64,000 bases of DNA from Siphonodentalium dalli. Lineage: Eukaryota; Mollusca; Scaphopoda; Gadilida; Siphonodentaliidae. Location of the stretch: the NCBI GenBank assembly GCA_032622095.1, contig CP136067.1, positions 77,028,705 to 77,092,704 on the forward strand, given 5' to 3'. Below are positions 36,285 to 50,332 of the stretch, in pieces. The notes beneath the pieces are model-generated. The model was not told the DNA's origin, did not search any database, and saw only the letters and a list, made by a program, of their open reading frames with translations. Each line of letters begins with the position of its first letter. Position 1 is the stretch's first letter. The position numbers and the translations under genes were made by a program.

Positions 36285-39200
36285 TTATATCACGAGCGTT
36301 TACCATTATATCACGAGCTTTTACATTATATCACGAGCGTTTACCATTATATCACGAGCTTTCATCATTATATCACGAGCGTTTATCATTATATCACGAG
36401 CTTTTATCATTATATCTCGAGCTTTTATCATTATATCACGAGCTTTTACCATTATATCACGAGCTTGTATCATTATATCACGAGCTTTTATCATTATATC
36501 ACGAGCTTTTATCATTATATCACGATCTTTTATCATTATATCACGAGCTTTTATCATTATATCACGAGCGTTTATCATTATATCACGAGCTTTCATCATT
36601 ATATCACGAGCGTTTATCATTATATCACGAGCTTTTATCATTATATCACGAGCTTTTATCATTATATCACGAGCTTTTATCATTATATCACGAGCGTTTA
36701 CCATTATATCACGAGCTTTCATCATTATATCACGAGCGTTTATCATTATATCACGAGCTTTTATCATTATATCTCGAGCTTTTATCATTATATCACGAGC
36801 TTTTACCATTATATCACGAGCTTGTATCATTATATCACGAGCTTTTATCATTATATCACGAGCTTTAACATTATATCACGATCTTTTATCATTATATCAC
36901 GAGCTTTTATCATTATATCACGAGCGTTTATCATTATATCACGAGCGTTTACCATTATATCTCGAACTTTTATCATTATATCACGAGCTTTTATCATTAT
37001 ATCACGAGCTTTTATCATTATATCACGAGCTTTTACCATTATATCACGAGCTTTTATCATTATATCACGAGCTTTTATCATTATATCACGAGCTTTTACC
37101 ATTATATCACGAGCGTTTATCATTATATCACGAGCTTTTATCATTATATCACGAGCTTTTATCATTATATCACGAGCTTTTATCATTATATCACGAGCGT
37201 TTACCATTATATCACGAGCTTTTATCATTATATCACGAGCTTTTATCATTATATCACGAGCTTTTATCATTATATCACGAGCTTTTACCATTATATCACG
37301 AGCTTTTATCATTATATCACGAGCTTTTATCATTATATCACGAGCTTTTACCATTATATCACGAGCGTTTATCATTATATCACGAGCTTTTATCATTATA
37401 TCACGAGCTTTTATCATTATATCACGAGCTTTTATCATTATATCACGAGCTTTTACCATAATACCACGAGCGTTTATCATTATATCACGAGCTTTTATCA
37501 TTATATCACGAGCTTTTATCATTATATCACGAGCTTTAATCATTATATCACGAGCGTTTATCATTATATCACGAGCGTTTATCATTATATCACGAGCGTT
37601 TACCATTATATCACGAGCGTTTACCATTATATCACGAGCGTTTACCATTATATCACGAGCTTTTATCATTATATCACGAGCTTTTACCATTATATCACGA
37701 GCGTTTACCATTATATCACGAGCTTTTACCATTATATCACGAGCGTTTACCATTATATCACGAACTTTTATCATTATATCACGAACTTTTATCATTATAT
37801 CACGAGCGTTTATCATTATATCACGAGCGTTTACCATTATATCACGAGCGTTTACCATTATATCACGACCGTTTACCATTATATCACGAGCGTTTACCAT
37901 TATATCACGAACTTTTATCATTATATCACGAGCTTTTATCATTATATCACGAGCGTTTATCATTATATCACGAGCGTTTATCATTATATCACGAGCGTTT
38001 ACCATTATATCACGAGCTTTTACCATTATATCACGAGCGTTTATCATTATATCACGAGCGTTTACCATTATATCACGATCTTTTATCATTATATCACGAG
38101 CGTTTATCATTATATCACGAGCGTTTACCATTATATCACGAACTTTTATCATTATATCACGAGCTTTTATCATTATATCACGAGCTTTTACCATTATATC
38201 ACGAGCGTTTACCATTATATCACGAGCGTTTACCATTATATCACGAACTATTATCATTATATCACGAGCTTTTATCATTATATCACGAGCGTTTACCATT
38301 ATATCACGAACTTTTATCATTATATCACGAGCTTTTATCATTATATCACGAGCGTTTATCATTATATCACGAACTTTTATCATTATATCACGAGCGTTTA
38401 CCATTATATCACGAGCGTTTACCATTATATCACGAGCTTTTATCATTATATCACGAGCGTTTATCATTATATCACGAGCGTTTATCATTATATCACGAGC
38501 GTTTACCATTATATCACGAGCTTTTACCATTATATCACGAGCGTTTATCATTATATCACGAGCGTTTACCATTATATCACGAGCGTTTATCATTATATCA
38601 CGATCTTTTATCATTATATCACGAGCGTTTATCATTATATCACGAGCGTTTACCATTATATCACGAACTTTTATCATTATATCACGAGCTTTTATCATTA
38701 TATCACGAGCTTTTACCATTATATCACGAGCGTTTACCATTATATCACGAGCGTTTACCATTATATCACGAACTATTATCATTATATCACGAGCTTTTAT
38801 CATTATATCACGAGCGTTTACCATTATATCACGAACTTTTATCATTATATCACGAGCTTTTATCATTATATCACGAGCGTTTATCATTATATCACGAGCT
38901 TTTATCATTATATCACGAGCGTTTACCATTATATCACGAACTTTTATCATTATATCACGAGCGTTTATCATTATATCAGAGCGTTTACCATTATATCACG
39001 AACTTTTATCATTATATCACGAGCTTTTATCATTATATCACGAGCGTTTACCATTATATCACGAGCTTTTATCATTATATCACGAGCGTTTACCATTATA
39101 TCACGAGCTTTTATCATTATATCACGAGATTTTATCATTATATCACGAGCTTTTATCATTATATCACGAGCTTTTATCATTATATCACGAGCGTTTACCA

Positions 39201-39720
39201 TTATATCACGAGCTTTTATCATTATATCACGAGCGTTTACCATTATATCACGAGCTTTTATCATTATATCACGAGCTTTTATCATTATATCACGAGCGTT
39301 TATCATTATATCACGAGCGTTTACCATTATATCACGAACTTTTATCATTATATCACGAGCTTTTATCATTATATCACGAGCGTTTACCATTATATCACGA
39401 GCTTTTATCATTATATCACGAGCTTTTATCATTATATCACGAGCGTTTACCATTTTATCACGAGCTTTTATCATTATATCACGAGCTTTTATCATTATAT
39501 CACGAGCTTTTACCATTATATCACGAACTTTTATCATTATATCACGAGCTTTTATCATTATATCACGAGCTTTTATCATTATATCACGAACTTTTATCAT
39601 TATATCACGAGCTTTTATCATTATATCACGAGCGTTTACCATTATATCACGAGCTTTTACCATTATATCACGAGCGTTTATCATTATATCACGAGCGTTT
39701 ATCATTATATCACGAGCTTT
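36285..39720. repeat. 21-bp satellite, block 4 (~164 monomers)
   Basis: Same monomer, with higher-order structure. The rare 'tatctcgag' monomer recurs 357 bp apart (17 monomers; 36415 and 36772). The rare 'cgaactatta' monomer recurs 525 bp apart (25 monomers; 38246 and 38771), together with its neighbours 'cgatctttta' and 'cgaactttta'. Frame-shifting short monomers lie near 36865 and 38977. Open frames of about 700 and 1,090 codons across this block are artefacts. Confidence 0.97.
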
Positions 39721-42700
39721 GTCAGTTAAAGGCAATAACATTCTAACTACCTGATTCAAGAACCCGATGTACCAAAAATTAACCACATATGTCTGGTAAA
39801 AAACTGTCTTGCTTGTTCTGAATCTGCGAAAGGTCATACATTTGTATTAGAACTTACTGCCGCCATGCGGTCATAGCGGTGGGGAAAATTCCGGTTATAG
39901 TATATTATGCGGATTAAAACTGCGGCTAACAATCGTATCTCAAATATTCGCGATAATGCTAAAACAGTAGTTTCTAACAATTGGTTTGCTTTGGAAAAGA
40001 AAACAATTGTCATCAGTTAAACATCCTCAACAAATTCAGAAGATAAAGTCAACTTGATAAGAAATTGTTTTATTTTATGTCCTCCGTGCACTCTTGAATT
40101 ATTTCCCTGAGCGACCATTTTCACATGTTATTCTTATGTCTCTCTTGTGATGTTGTTTGGATATGTTACCTTGTGTTCAAACTATAGTGAGCTTTTCTAC
40201 ATTTCAGATTTAGGGAACATCACCAGCGGTACACGACTTACGTTATCTACGAACAACCCAGTGATTTTAGAAACAAAACAGTGTGTGGTCGCAACGGATT
40301 CAACTACTACCTGGGACTAGTATACATTGCATATATTGGTCCCTGCTACTACATTGAGAAGTCAAGTGTTGTCTACAGACTGTTTATATCAGTTAACAAC
40401 ACTTGTTTTGCGGCTGATGAATCACCCACCAATCCGGCCTACGTGTCTGTAAAATAAGTTTGACCCCCCGGATAACGGACTCAGGGAGCTAAATGTGTTC
40501 CAGAGTCGGGGAGCGATAACACCGTGGAATGCTAGAGGCGAATGTAACTAAAGAATGGCCTTCACTTGATACACGTCAGACGTTACTAAAGGATGAAATC
40601 TTGTTTATTATATGTGTACATCATATCTAAATCGGTGAATTAGTGGGGGAATGGAAATTTATTTTAAAAGCAGCTGTAGTTCTGGGTTTTTTTTCACGTA
40701 AAATTTGTCTGCGTGATAGCCCTGTCGTACACTTGTGAATTTATTTTAAAAAGTAAACATGACCTATAATTTTTCTTGCATTTTCGTGATTAGCTGGTGT
40801 CAGTCTATCTGGGTAAACATTACTGGAGTGGCCTGCAGGCTTCAATTCAGTGAATTTGGTTGAAACGTTAACACTGTCGTCTATGGGAAACAATTAAGTT
40901 TTGTGATTCCTAACGAATCGTTCAAACAATAATTACAAACCGGGTTGTTACTATGACAACCATCGGAATACTTTGTTTATCTTTTTCATTAGGTGTTATG
41001 AGTGAACTTACTTAACCTATTGTTGATAATGTAATTGTCCAAGTTGTAATAAATTGAAAGTATCAAAAGCACATGTGTTTGACTCAAGATCGAATGGATA
41101 TATAAATAATACTTGAAGAATAAAGCAATCGCAAGGATACGAATTCTTATAGGGGTATCACACTTATCAGCTGTTTTGGAAAAGTATTCACTGCTATTTT
41201 GTATCATAGATCAGCCAAATTTCCATACAAATGTTCCAAATGAGCCTTAAGTGTTATCCACAATGCCTCCATCCTAATCATATCAAATGATTTTAGAAAG
41301 TCCACGAAGACACAATAGTGTTTCTTCACTCGATGAATTGATATATATTATGCTCTGTAATATGAATATGTTATCTATCGTAGATTGTCCTTTTTAAAAT
41401 TTCGGTGTATGTTTTTGAGATTACTTCGAATTATTCGGAAATAGCTACGAGTCTGGTATTAAGTATTGATGTGAATATCTTCCAAACAAGCTTAGCAGAG
41501 TTATACCGCTTGCCTTTCCATTTATAATTTGGATATATCGGTCTTAATTTCCTCCTCGGATTATTTAAGTAAGAACTAACTATCCGACGGATCACTGGCA
41601 TCGCACACTAAATGTGTGTGGTCACCAAGCTCTTCGGATCAGCTTAGTAACTGAAAGTTTGCTACCAATCCTTGGAGATTTTATTTTGACTCAGTCGGTT
41701 TAGAATCATCGCACATGATATGGAGTTTTTCACAGAAACCTCTGTTTTCTATTTGACAAAGATCTCTAAGTTTGAAACATGTTTACCTTCATAATCATAG
41801 TTTTCTAATTCATAATTTTTCTGTAAAAATAAATCCAGCATTTTTTGGTAATTCCGATTATTAGTGTCAGATTTATCAGTCACAGCTATATTCGCGTTTT
41901 AATATGTGAAGCTGTTTTCTAGCCTGTTTACAGTCCTGGTCAAGCCATGGTTTAATGTTTTATATCCGGCAATATTACAAGATTGTCGCCGGATCGTTTT
42001 GCCCACAGCAGCAGTCATAATGTTAGTATAATATATCACCTATTTCTGAGGTTAATATTGTCATATTATTTAAAGATTAACTTTTGCTTCGGACCATATA
42101 AAGTTGGTGTAAATCAACATTATTCATAAAACCTAAACCCATTTCATGGTTCCAACGTCGAACCTAGCGAAATAACTTATTCATCCATGATATCACGATC
42201 TGTATTTGCAGGCTCTGGATTGGTCCACGAGCGAATTATGGTTTGTATGGAGTGTATATCACTTTATAAATCGGAGAATTGGCCTACGCTGAAATGTTCA
42301 TAATAGCGCAGAACAAGTGCTTATTACCCAATGCATAGTCAATTACAGACCTGTCTGACGCATGCTCGGTAATTTAGATGTTAAAGTTAGAAACTGGACC
42401 TGCTACTCTTACATTAATATACTCCCAGATTGATAGCGTTACCTCCCTAGGCTTTGAATGTACATGGGTCAACAGAGTTACGTCCGTTCCCACATGACAT
42501 TTCTTATTTCTCAAAATCGATCTAGTTTCGAAGATTATTTTTTCCTGGGGTTTTTAATTTCGTGGTTTTCATCAACCACGAAAACCACGAAAATTTAACC
42601 ACCACGAATTAATGTACTTTTACAGTAGTTGACAATTCGATTCGGTGATATGAGCATGCAGTCAAACTACCCTCTTACAAATCGGACGAAAAGACAGGCC

Positions 42701-43932
42701 ACATACTCAGCAATCGTGTGTACAAAAAAGTGTGTTGATGCCAGACACAAAGTCAAACCAAACTCGCCAGCATATCACTACATGTAGCAACACAAGATGA
42801 GGATACTGATATTATTCCTGTTCCAGTACCTGTAGTGCAGCCTATAGATACAACTTCTGTCGTTGAGACATTTCCTCCGAAACAATCTATGCAACTTGAT
42901 CCTATTGTCCCAAAAGAAAAATCGCCTGTTGATTCGAAACAAAGATCGCCAAAGTCACTCAAACGTTTCGACTCTCAATAAGAGAGGTACATCTTTGATC
43001 TTTCCAAATTTGACCGCATGATTGGGGAGAAACGGTTATCTCTCGGAGGCTCCTGTGTCTTTACAAGAAACAGTATTTGTGGATCGAGGCTATCGGTTGG
43101 GTGAAGGCTGACATTCTGTCTCACCCAACCGACTGTCAGCTTTGCGCATTAATAAAGGTTCATGCGCAATTCATCAAATATTATAAATACCTAATCACTG
43201 CAAAATCTTATTATAAAAGCTAGTTTACCTATTTCGATTTGGATCCTTAGTAATTTCGTGTTCTTTGGTTGCTATTTATTATCTATTTTTGTACTACTTG
43301 TATAGGTTTTATAGTATGAATGCACACAAGTCAGTTCTTGAATTTATAATCATGACTGCAAGTGGAAGCATTCCTCTTGGTTGCTTTTATTTGTACATAG
43401 GTCATCATTGCATTGTTTTAATATAATCCACTGTCTGACATATCTACATGGTTGCTTCGCTACGATCGTTTTTTATCCCTGATTCTGTTTTTTGTCGTGA
43501 TATGGCCTAGCGGCTAAAACGACGTTAAACCCTCATTCAATCAACCAGAACCCCTGTACCACACCTCGCGGATGCACTCCACGGTAAACAGGGTTCCACA
43601 TTAAGGGATTCTTCCCTTCACAGTGTGGCGGTAGGCCTATTCTACAACGGGCCCACACGGGGACATACATGAAATAACGGACAAATAAAACTGCAAACTT
43701 CAGAAAATTGTTAAAACAGATAACAGTTTGAAGCACCGTAGGACCGAATTGGATCATGAACTAAGCCGAACCCACAGGTCGATGCGGCCGCCCTAGTATC
43801 ACATGAACTCCTATACCACACCAACTGAATGCACTCCACGACAAACTGTGCCACATTTAGGGGATGTTTACCCATTGTGGTGGGAAGGTAAAACTCTTCT
43901 GTACTAGCAAATGCTCCCATCATATATACCTA
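39721..43932. other. Copy B flank, segments 1 and 2
   Basis: Counterpart of 23243-24875 plus 29029-31617, carrying the undisturbed LINE target (41337-41343). It has the same hairpin (42551-42610), 70-bp repeat (42631-42700) and retroelement-like peptide (42739-42981). No gene. Confidence 0.7.
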
Positions 43933-46090
43933 ATTAAGAGCACAAACGTTATAAATAAAAAACTGAATGTAATGTGTAGTAGCTCACACACGAAGTTAGG
44001 AAACAACAAACATGTCAGTAGATTTGTTACTAATTTAAGTCTATGTTGAAAGTCCCTAAAGGAGAAATAGGGTTATCTCCTTTGTTCGTGTCAATGTCCA
44101 GTTAAGTCTCTGACATACACCGATAACTGTGATATATAACACATAATAATAGCGTTCCCTCAATGCGAATGGGTAAAAATGTTGAAATAAGTACTGCGGT
44201 TTTAATAAAATGAAAAAAAAATTGCCCAGATATTGGTTATTGCGAAAAACGCAACGATAATTCTGAATGAACGCATCCGACCACCTTAAAACTAAATCTC
44301 ATCCCAGTCTAAATGATCTCACACCTATATTGTGCTAGTGAGTGCTATATTCGTGATTACTCAGTAGTCGACTCCCCGCCTCGATATATGTTAAGACAAA
44401 TACACGGTCATTCGGCAATACTGCCAAGACTGAATTAGCCAATATTAAGACGGCTTTTTGTACCAGTTTCCAGGGAATGACTTTGTTGAAATGTTTCCTT
44501 AGCAACACGTTTCGTTAAATGCAGGTAATTTTTGTATAGTCACCAAACGCAAAACTCCAAACGAATCGTAGGGATAACTCATGCACATCTCGACGCCGAA
44601 GGAATGACTTTTTTCATATGACGCTGTGTCGCTAGAGGGAATAGGTAATATGACGCTGTGTCGCTAGAGGGATTAGGTAATATGACGCTGTGTCGCTAGA
44701 GGGATTAGGTATATAATGCTTTCTGCGTCTGCTCATTTGTATAATATGATCTAGTCGTTCACATGTTATTGGTCACTTTTTCATTATATATACGTTTTAG
44801 CTGGTATGTGGATGATCAAGACAATATATTAACCGAAAACAAAGTGACAATATGTTCCAATGTGGTACACCTTGGAACACGAATCACAGTCTACTACTTT
44901 TGGACAGCGATTGCAAAGATGTGATATGGACCAATCCGATACTGTCCCCTAATCCCGATATAATCCTTTTGGTGAGTATACCATGATCGCATCCAAAAAC
45001 TACGGTAAGTTAGTACCAGTATCACACAGCGACCGCAGTTTATGAGATGGTAAACAAAGTTCAACGTTCATCAGTACATTTTTATAAGAGTTCTTTAAAT
45101 TGGCTTACTGGGGTGGGGGTATTAAACCATCCTTTTCAACATGATCATGAAGCTTGGAAGAAACTATTCTCGCCAAGACATTTGCAAGCAATGGGGCATA
45201 ATGGGCTGACAATTACATGTATCTATACTAAGATAGCAACACTGAATCAAGTAAAGAATTTATTGTCCTTTTTATAACATATTCTGAGCCTTTTGTCACG
45301 TTTCGGTAACGAATATTTTATTTAGGATAAAATCATTTTATTTACAATATGCACGTGTACGAACAGTACAGATACCAATGAATATAATGTCTGTCTGTTG
45401 TTCGGGGTAATATAATGACCGAATTAATTGTTATTGTTTTTGGGTCACGTTCATTGTGTGCAGACTGAATTTTTATAAGGCATTGTAAGGCGATGGTCAA
45501 CATATAGTGCAAATAGGTTCATATTGGTCCTGAATATTAATATTGATTCATATTGGACTGATTTTATTCTGAAATAACATCGTGGCCGGATTGTCATCTC
45601 CCCGTTTTAAACCTGGTTTAAACCTACATTGGCGGTCCAGCCAAACCGGGTCTAAGGGGACGTTTTTGTCGTTAGTTGCCAGCTAATTGACAAGTCGATT
45701 CGATGTTATGAGCATGCAGTCAAACTACCATCTTACCAATCGGACCAAATGACAGGCCGACATAATGGTTATTGACACGCCATAAATTATCGTGAACGGG
45801 TTTTAATCAAGCTGGCAAAGGGCATGTCTCATCACGAGTTTCACACGCTGTTCATCACTTTGTTTGAGATAGATTTTCTGCAAGATACTTTACCCGCAAA
45901 GACAAAATTTGTATATCTGTATATATTAAAGGGCATAGGAGCTGTCTATATGTATGTCCGTTCGCAACTTGTCTCCCATACCCCTGGACCGATTTAAATT
46001 AAATTAGGTGTGGTGATTCGGGGCAACTAGGCGGATGGTATAACGGCGTTAGGTTTCCAAAATTTTTATTTAAATATAAGAAAAATTAAT
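43933..46090. other. Copy B flank, segment 3
   Basis: Counterpart of 33267-35385. It carries the 32-bp VNTR in three copies (44616-44711) and the second instance of the 70-bp repeat (45689-45758). Confidence 0.7.
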
Positions 46091-46893
46091 TTAAAAAAAT
46101 TAAAATAATTCTGTTTTTAAATTGAGTAAGGAACAAAATAACATATATATTTTTTTATTTCATTGATTTAAAAAAAAAATTTAAATGTTCAAATTATCAA
46201 AAAGTGCTCAAAGGTGTCGCATCTCCTATCGCACACACAAAGGGCCACATGCCCCTCTGACGCTGAATGAAGGCGCCATACTCGAGCCAATCTTGGACCA
46301 AGAGGTCAAGTAAAGGCAACTTGCTTATGAGTGCACACCATAAGCGGCAACTGAACTGTTGGAAGTGGGCAACCATGCAGAGGGACAGCTTTTAATAAAG
46401 AAATATATTACATGCGGTGTTATTTTTTCCATTTCATAAATTTCCCGTCATGTAGAAAATCAACAAGTTCCCAGGTTTTGAACTGGTGGAATATTATGGG
46501 AATTTATGGGCGTAGCCAGAGTAGAGGTTTGTGGTACTTCAAAATAAGTTATCAAATTTGACCCATATAGCAATATAATGTTAGGATTGCAAACTTTGTG
46601 TATAGCATATCTGGTAATGCAGTAGCATCGTTTTGGTGTCAAAATTAAAACGCTGAACCCTTCAAATGAATTCGTAGAAAACACCAGTATTTGTGATTGC
46701 CACAAGCCAAAAAAAAAAAGCCACAAGATAGTTGTAGAAATTATATTGAAGGAACATGTCCATATCTGAGGTTGAATCAACTGTGACATGATGACAGGTG
46801 CAGTCGCCACTTAGACACGCCCTCACTCGAGATTATTTACAGCTCCGCATTTTGATCTGATTGTTTGGCAATTCTAAACCGCGATCGAGAAAA
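46091..46893. other. Non-coding right of the duplication
   Basis: Starts with an A/T homopolymer-rich stretch (46091-46190). A 116-residue open frame at 46460-46810 (-) has no recognisable motif. Confidence 0.35.
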
Positions 46894-47227
46894 GACGGAT
46901 TCGTCATCTCAAGTTTAGCCTCGGTAAAACTGGTTTAGCTGGACCGTCGAATTTTATAGTTTAGTTGCCGGTTTAAGCTTATAAAACGCAAAATAAAATA
47001 TCGAAAATGACAAAAACTCATCCCCATACACTTTATAGGTGTGAATACTTCTCGCTTACAACTTTCCAATCAAAATATGCTCGCTGTCGTAATTATTGAT
47101 TTTCGAATCAATAAAACGCGACGGTCCCCATTAGGAAACTACGATTAATTATCTCGACGATACAGACACTACTGCTAAACCGCTGATCTGGCTGGACCAG
47201 ATTTAAACCAGAGATGACGAATGCGTC
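46894..47227. mobile_element. MITE-like element with 17-bp terminal inverted repeats
   Basis: Left end GACGGATTCGTCATCTC and right end GAGATGACGAATGCGTC (47211-47227) are inverse with one mismatch. Internal 'ggtttaaacc'-like motifs recur. No coding capacity. No clear target duplication. Confidence 0.7.
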
Positions 47228-47337
47228 ACTTAGACATACGGTCTCGGGTTTAAACCACGGACTTAGCTGTCAACCGGCGGTTTAAACCTAGAGGTTTACA
47301 TAGACCAGGTTTCAACCTGAGGTGACGAATACGGCCA
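47228..47337. mobile_element. Partial second MITE of the same type
   Basis: Ends 'gaggtgacgaatacggcc', matching the end of the neighbouring element, and contains 'gggtttaaaccacgg' and 'gcggtttaaacc'. A related truncated end lies at 34880-34930 and in copy B near 45590. Confidence 0.55.
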
Positions 47338-47989
47338 GTGAGTTTATACCCGTTATTCTGTTGAATGGCACGGGTCGCAGTGAAAACACATTATAGAGAG
47401 CGTGTATCTCGTAATGAAAACAGATAGATTAAATACTGCCAATATGGGCTTATTTTCGTATGGAAATAGTCTCATATTGGACTGTTTTAAAGTAGCTTTT
47501 CATGTTCACATAGAGCGTAATTCAGATTCAAACGATGCCGATGTGTGCTTATTTGTGTTCTGTAAATAAGTTCAATAATAGCTTATTTTCAGGAGAACAG
47601 GCTGCGATGGTACGAAACGTTCGTACATGTATCTACTTGTAATGGTCGATATAATGAATGAATACTATGCTGATTATGAGTGGAACTGAGTGGGTATATA
47701 TAATGTGAGTGAGGTTTCGGAATATTCTAACATAAATACTTGAGTGAACGCATGGACCTATACATACAATATGTGCAGGTTGCGGTGGGTGACCCCGTTC
47801 CAAATTATCATACCATGGTCCCATCTATATATAATCGCCACTTATCCACAACTTATCTATATATTCTTTGAATCTTATTTGATTATTAGCTAAATATAAT
47901 GATGCTTTCCAATAAATTCAATTCAAATTAGTCAGGACATCCTCGGCTTTTGCATAGAATACTTGCTGAATATGTATTAATGATATCCG
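47338..47989. other. Non-coding, no recognised element
   Basis: Short open frames only; no clear repeats. Confidence 0.35.
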
Positions 47990-49900
47990 TTTCCATGCGT
48001 TTTCGGAAGACGTCTTCATTGGTCATATGTATATTTACTTTCTATGGAATCCCACAAAGGATGAATGGCATGGGAGAACTTTAGAAATAGAGATGGATCT
48101 GAATTTTTAAGTATACGATGGGATTAAGTTGTCGTCTATCTGGGTTTGTTCTCTTGTCATGCATATATACAAGAAAAAGACACTGGTAAGTGATCGTAAT
48201 ACCTGTCATGCATGATAATTTATACATGTAACTTTTGTTGCATATAATTATGATGACTTGTTTTTGTAATAAAAATAGTTTCTTCACTGCTGGTACATGT
48301 CCATATAATTGGATGCCATAAACTAAGTAGCTTTGAATTAGGGCGAAATGTAATGTGGGAGAAAATGTTTAAACGGACATGGCTCGTTCGATATCCAGAA
48401 TTATTTTCTACGTAATTTGGAGCGGCAGATACGATAAGTCGATAAATAAACAAACTATTGATATACCGGCTTCATATGCTATGAAAAACACTTGCCAAAG
48501 TCACAGCCATTTTTCAACTTTTCGCCAGTAGTCAGACAAACGCTCTTTATTGCTACCACATCAGGAACAGACTACTACGGAACGCTCCTTTCTGTTCCAT
48601 GTCGCGCAAATTGCTGTTTTGTGTTTGGGACACAAACACCGTATTCACAGTTATATTTTTCATTACTTCAATGCGTCTTTTTGGGTTACATAATGCTCGT
48701 AGAATGGTAGTTCTGGTATTTATCGACCTATTTCGATACTGAGACAATTTTTAAAGCAAATAATATTATGTGTATTTTGGAGCCCAAACTGCCATGTGGC
48801 TTTCACTTTATTGATACAATACATTGCATGTCATTTTTGACCATATGCGGAAATGTGTTTTTAAAGGTTTGATTATCATTTACATGGATACATAAAAATG
48901 GCAGAGGATTCGCGCCGCAGGTTCCCTATCCGTCGAAGTTCGGCTCCATTATGTATTATTGTAATTGTATTCCAATTTTTATCATTGCTTTGTGGATGCA
49001 AGAGCATATAATTGACATGTTTTGGCATCAATGTCTATTCTGTTACAGCAACACTACTAATATAGGATTCTTAATTAGTTATTGACATAATTGTTAACAC
49101 GTCATTTGTCCCACAAGGGTGGTATCGTCGCATAATAAATTGTTTTGATAGCAGTCCCAGAGTAGTTGCGTTTGACATATCGTTAACGTGGATGTGAACA
49201 ATTGTGGGCCCGACAAATGTCCCTGAGGAACGCCACATAAATTATTGTGGGGATTTGATTTACTTAAATTTAATTCTACGTATTGTCGTCTCTCATTGAT
49301 GTAGCTTCAAAACCATTTGTTTGCCATACCACTAATTCCATAATGCATGTTCCTTGTTTGTAGTAAGATATCGTGGTTTATTGTATCGAAAGCTTTGGGC
49401 AGATCAAGAAATGTGGCTAAGGTTGTATCTTTCGTGGATGTTTCGTTATTTTTCATAACATGATCCAGTAGATGAATGATTGAATGAGATGTTGAATGGT
49501 TAGGGTGAAATCCGCACTGCTGTTAAATAAGATGTCAGAATCATTAAGAAAATAATCTAAACGTTTTTGCATTAGTTTTTCGAGTAGTTTAGAAAATGCT
49601 GGAAGAATGCTTATTGGACGATACTTGTTTATATCCCCCTTGTCACTATTTCTCTGTATTTGATACGACTTTTTATTTTATTGGGAGCATGACATTGTTC
49701 GAATGACAATGATAATTGCGGTGAACACATGCTCAACTTAATAATTGTTTCCCGCATGGCTTATTGATTTCCGAGAAGGTTCGTTGGGAGCAGATTCAAA
49801 GAAAATTAAATGAAAGAAATCCGATGTAGCATTCAAGTTGATTCACCACATGGCAACATGCTTTACAGGTGTCTGTTCAGATTGTGACTTTGTATATTGA
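47990..49900 (-). pseudogene. Second, older copy of the 25-kb LINE family
   Basis: Minus-strand remnants align with the 3' half of the LINE at 24876-29028. KKLFLLQKQVIIIICNKSY (near 48230-48287) corresponds to the LQKRAIRVICNKKY region. The region 48813-49060 matches the DNA encoding the post-RT segment, 49100-49230 the YADD and GVPQG region, and 49330-49640 the segment including the AFDTINHD and FRPNHST motifs. It is riddled with stops and indels. A 0.4-kb repeat splits it at 48373-48805. The outer limits are approximate because similarity fades. Confidence 0.8.
48404..48805 (+). mobile_element. 0.4-kb repeat inserted in the older LINE
   Basis: Its reverse complement is at 62576-62930. The two share 'ttttctacgtaatttggagc', 'gataccggcttc' variants, 'cagacaaacgctctttattg' and the end 'gtgtattttggagc' to 'catgtggctt'. 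It interrupts LINE sequence between 'gtttaa' (48367-48372) and 'ctttattg' (48806-48813), which are contiguous in the other LINE copy (25.78 kb). The 72-residue open frame inside has a counterpart of 85 residues in the other copy but no recognised motif. Confidence 0.75.
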
Positions 49901-49998
49901 TATTCTTTGAGTCGGTCGCGGGTCCACTTAATTTTAATGTACCGTGCCTAAACTGTCAGTATGTTGTTGCGGTTATATGCACTCGAAATTTTGCTTCC

Positions 49999-50059
49999 GA
50001 TCGGCATTAAGGATGAGGTCAGGTGACCGATCGGCATTAAGGATGAGGTCAGGTGACCA
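49999..50059. repeat. Short tandem duplication (~33 bp x2)
   Basis: 'gatcggcattaaggatgagg' plus 'tcaggtgacc' occurs twice in a row. Confidence 0.85.
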
Positions 50060-50307
50060 CATTTGAATGGGCATTCCCATGCAATTCTCCGCAGCAAAAG
50101 TTACAGAGTTGCAAATATATCAGGGCGTGACGTTGTGTGGTATTGAAACAATACCTATTTATCTGGCAGGTCGGATTGGAAATATTCCATTAGAACGTTG
50201 GTGTATTTATTTTTGAATTTTATATTGATATTTTAAAACTAGGTATAGTGTAAAAAAATAAATTTCCAGCCCAAATTGCCAATTTACCAACCGCCAGCTA
50301 AATGCTA

Positions 50308-50332
50308 TAATAATAATAATAATAATAATAAT
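50308..50332. repeat. (ATA)n microsatellite
   Basis: About eight 'ata' units. Confidence 0.9.

Larger units (their letters stand above)
35386..46090 (+). repeat. Duplicated unit, copy B
   Basis: Direct repeat of copy A without the LINE and Helitron insertions. At its left end, shared flank ('agaaaaattaat') changes directly to satellite ('atatcacgag'). At its right end, the same flank instead continues into new sequence ('ttaaaaaaattaaaataatt'). Confidence 0.93.

Noticed and set aside
36193-39837. Open frames of 422-1,093 codons (+) and 706 codons (-)
   Set aside because: Same satellite artefact in block 4.
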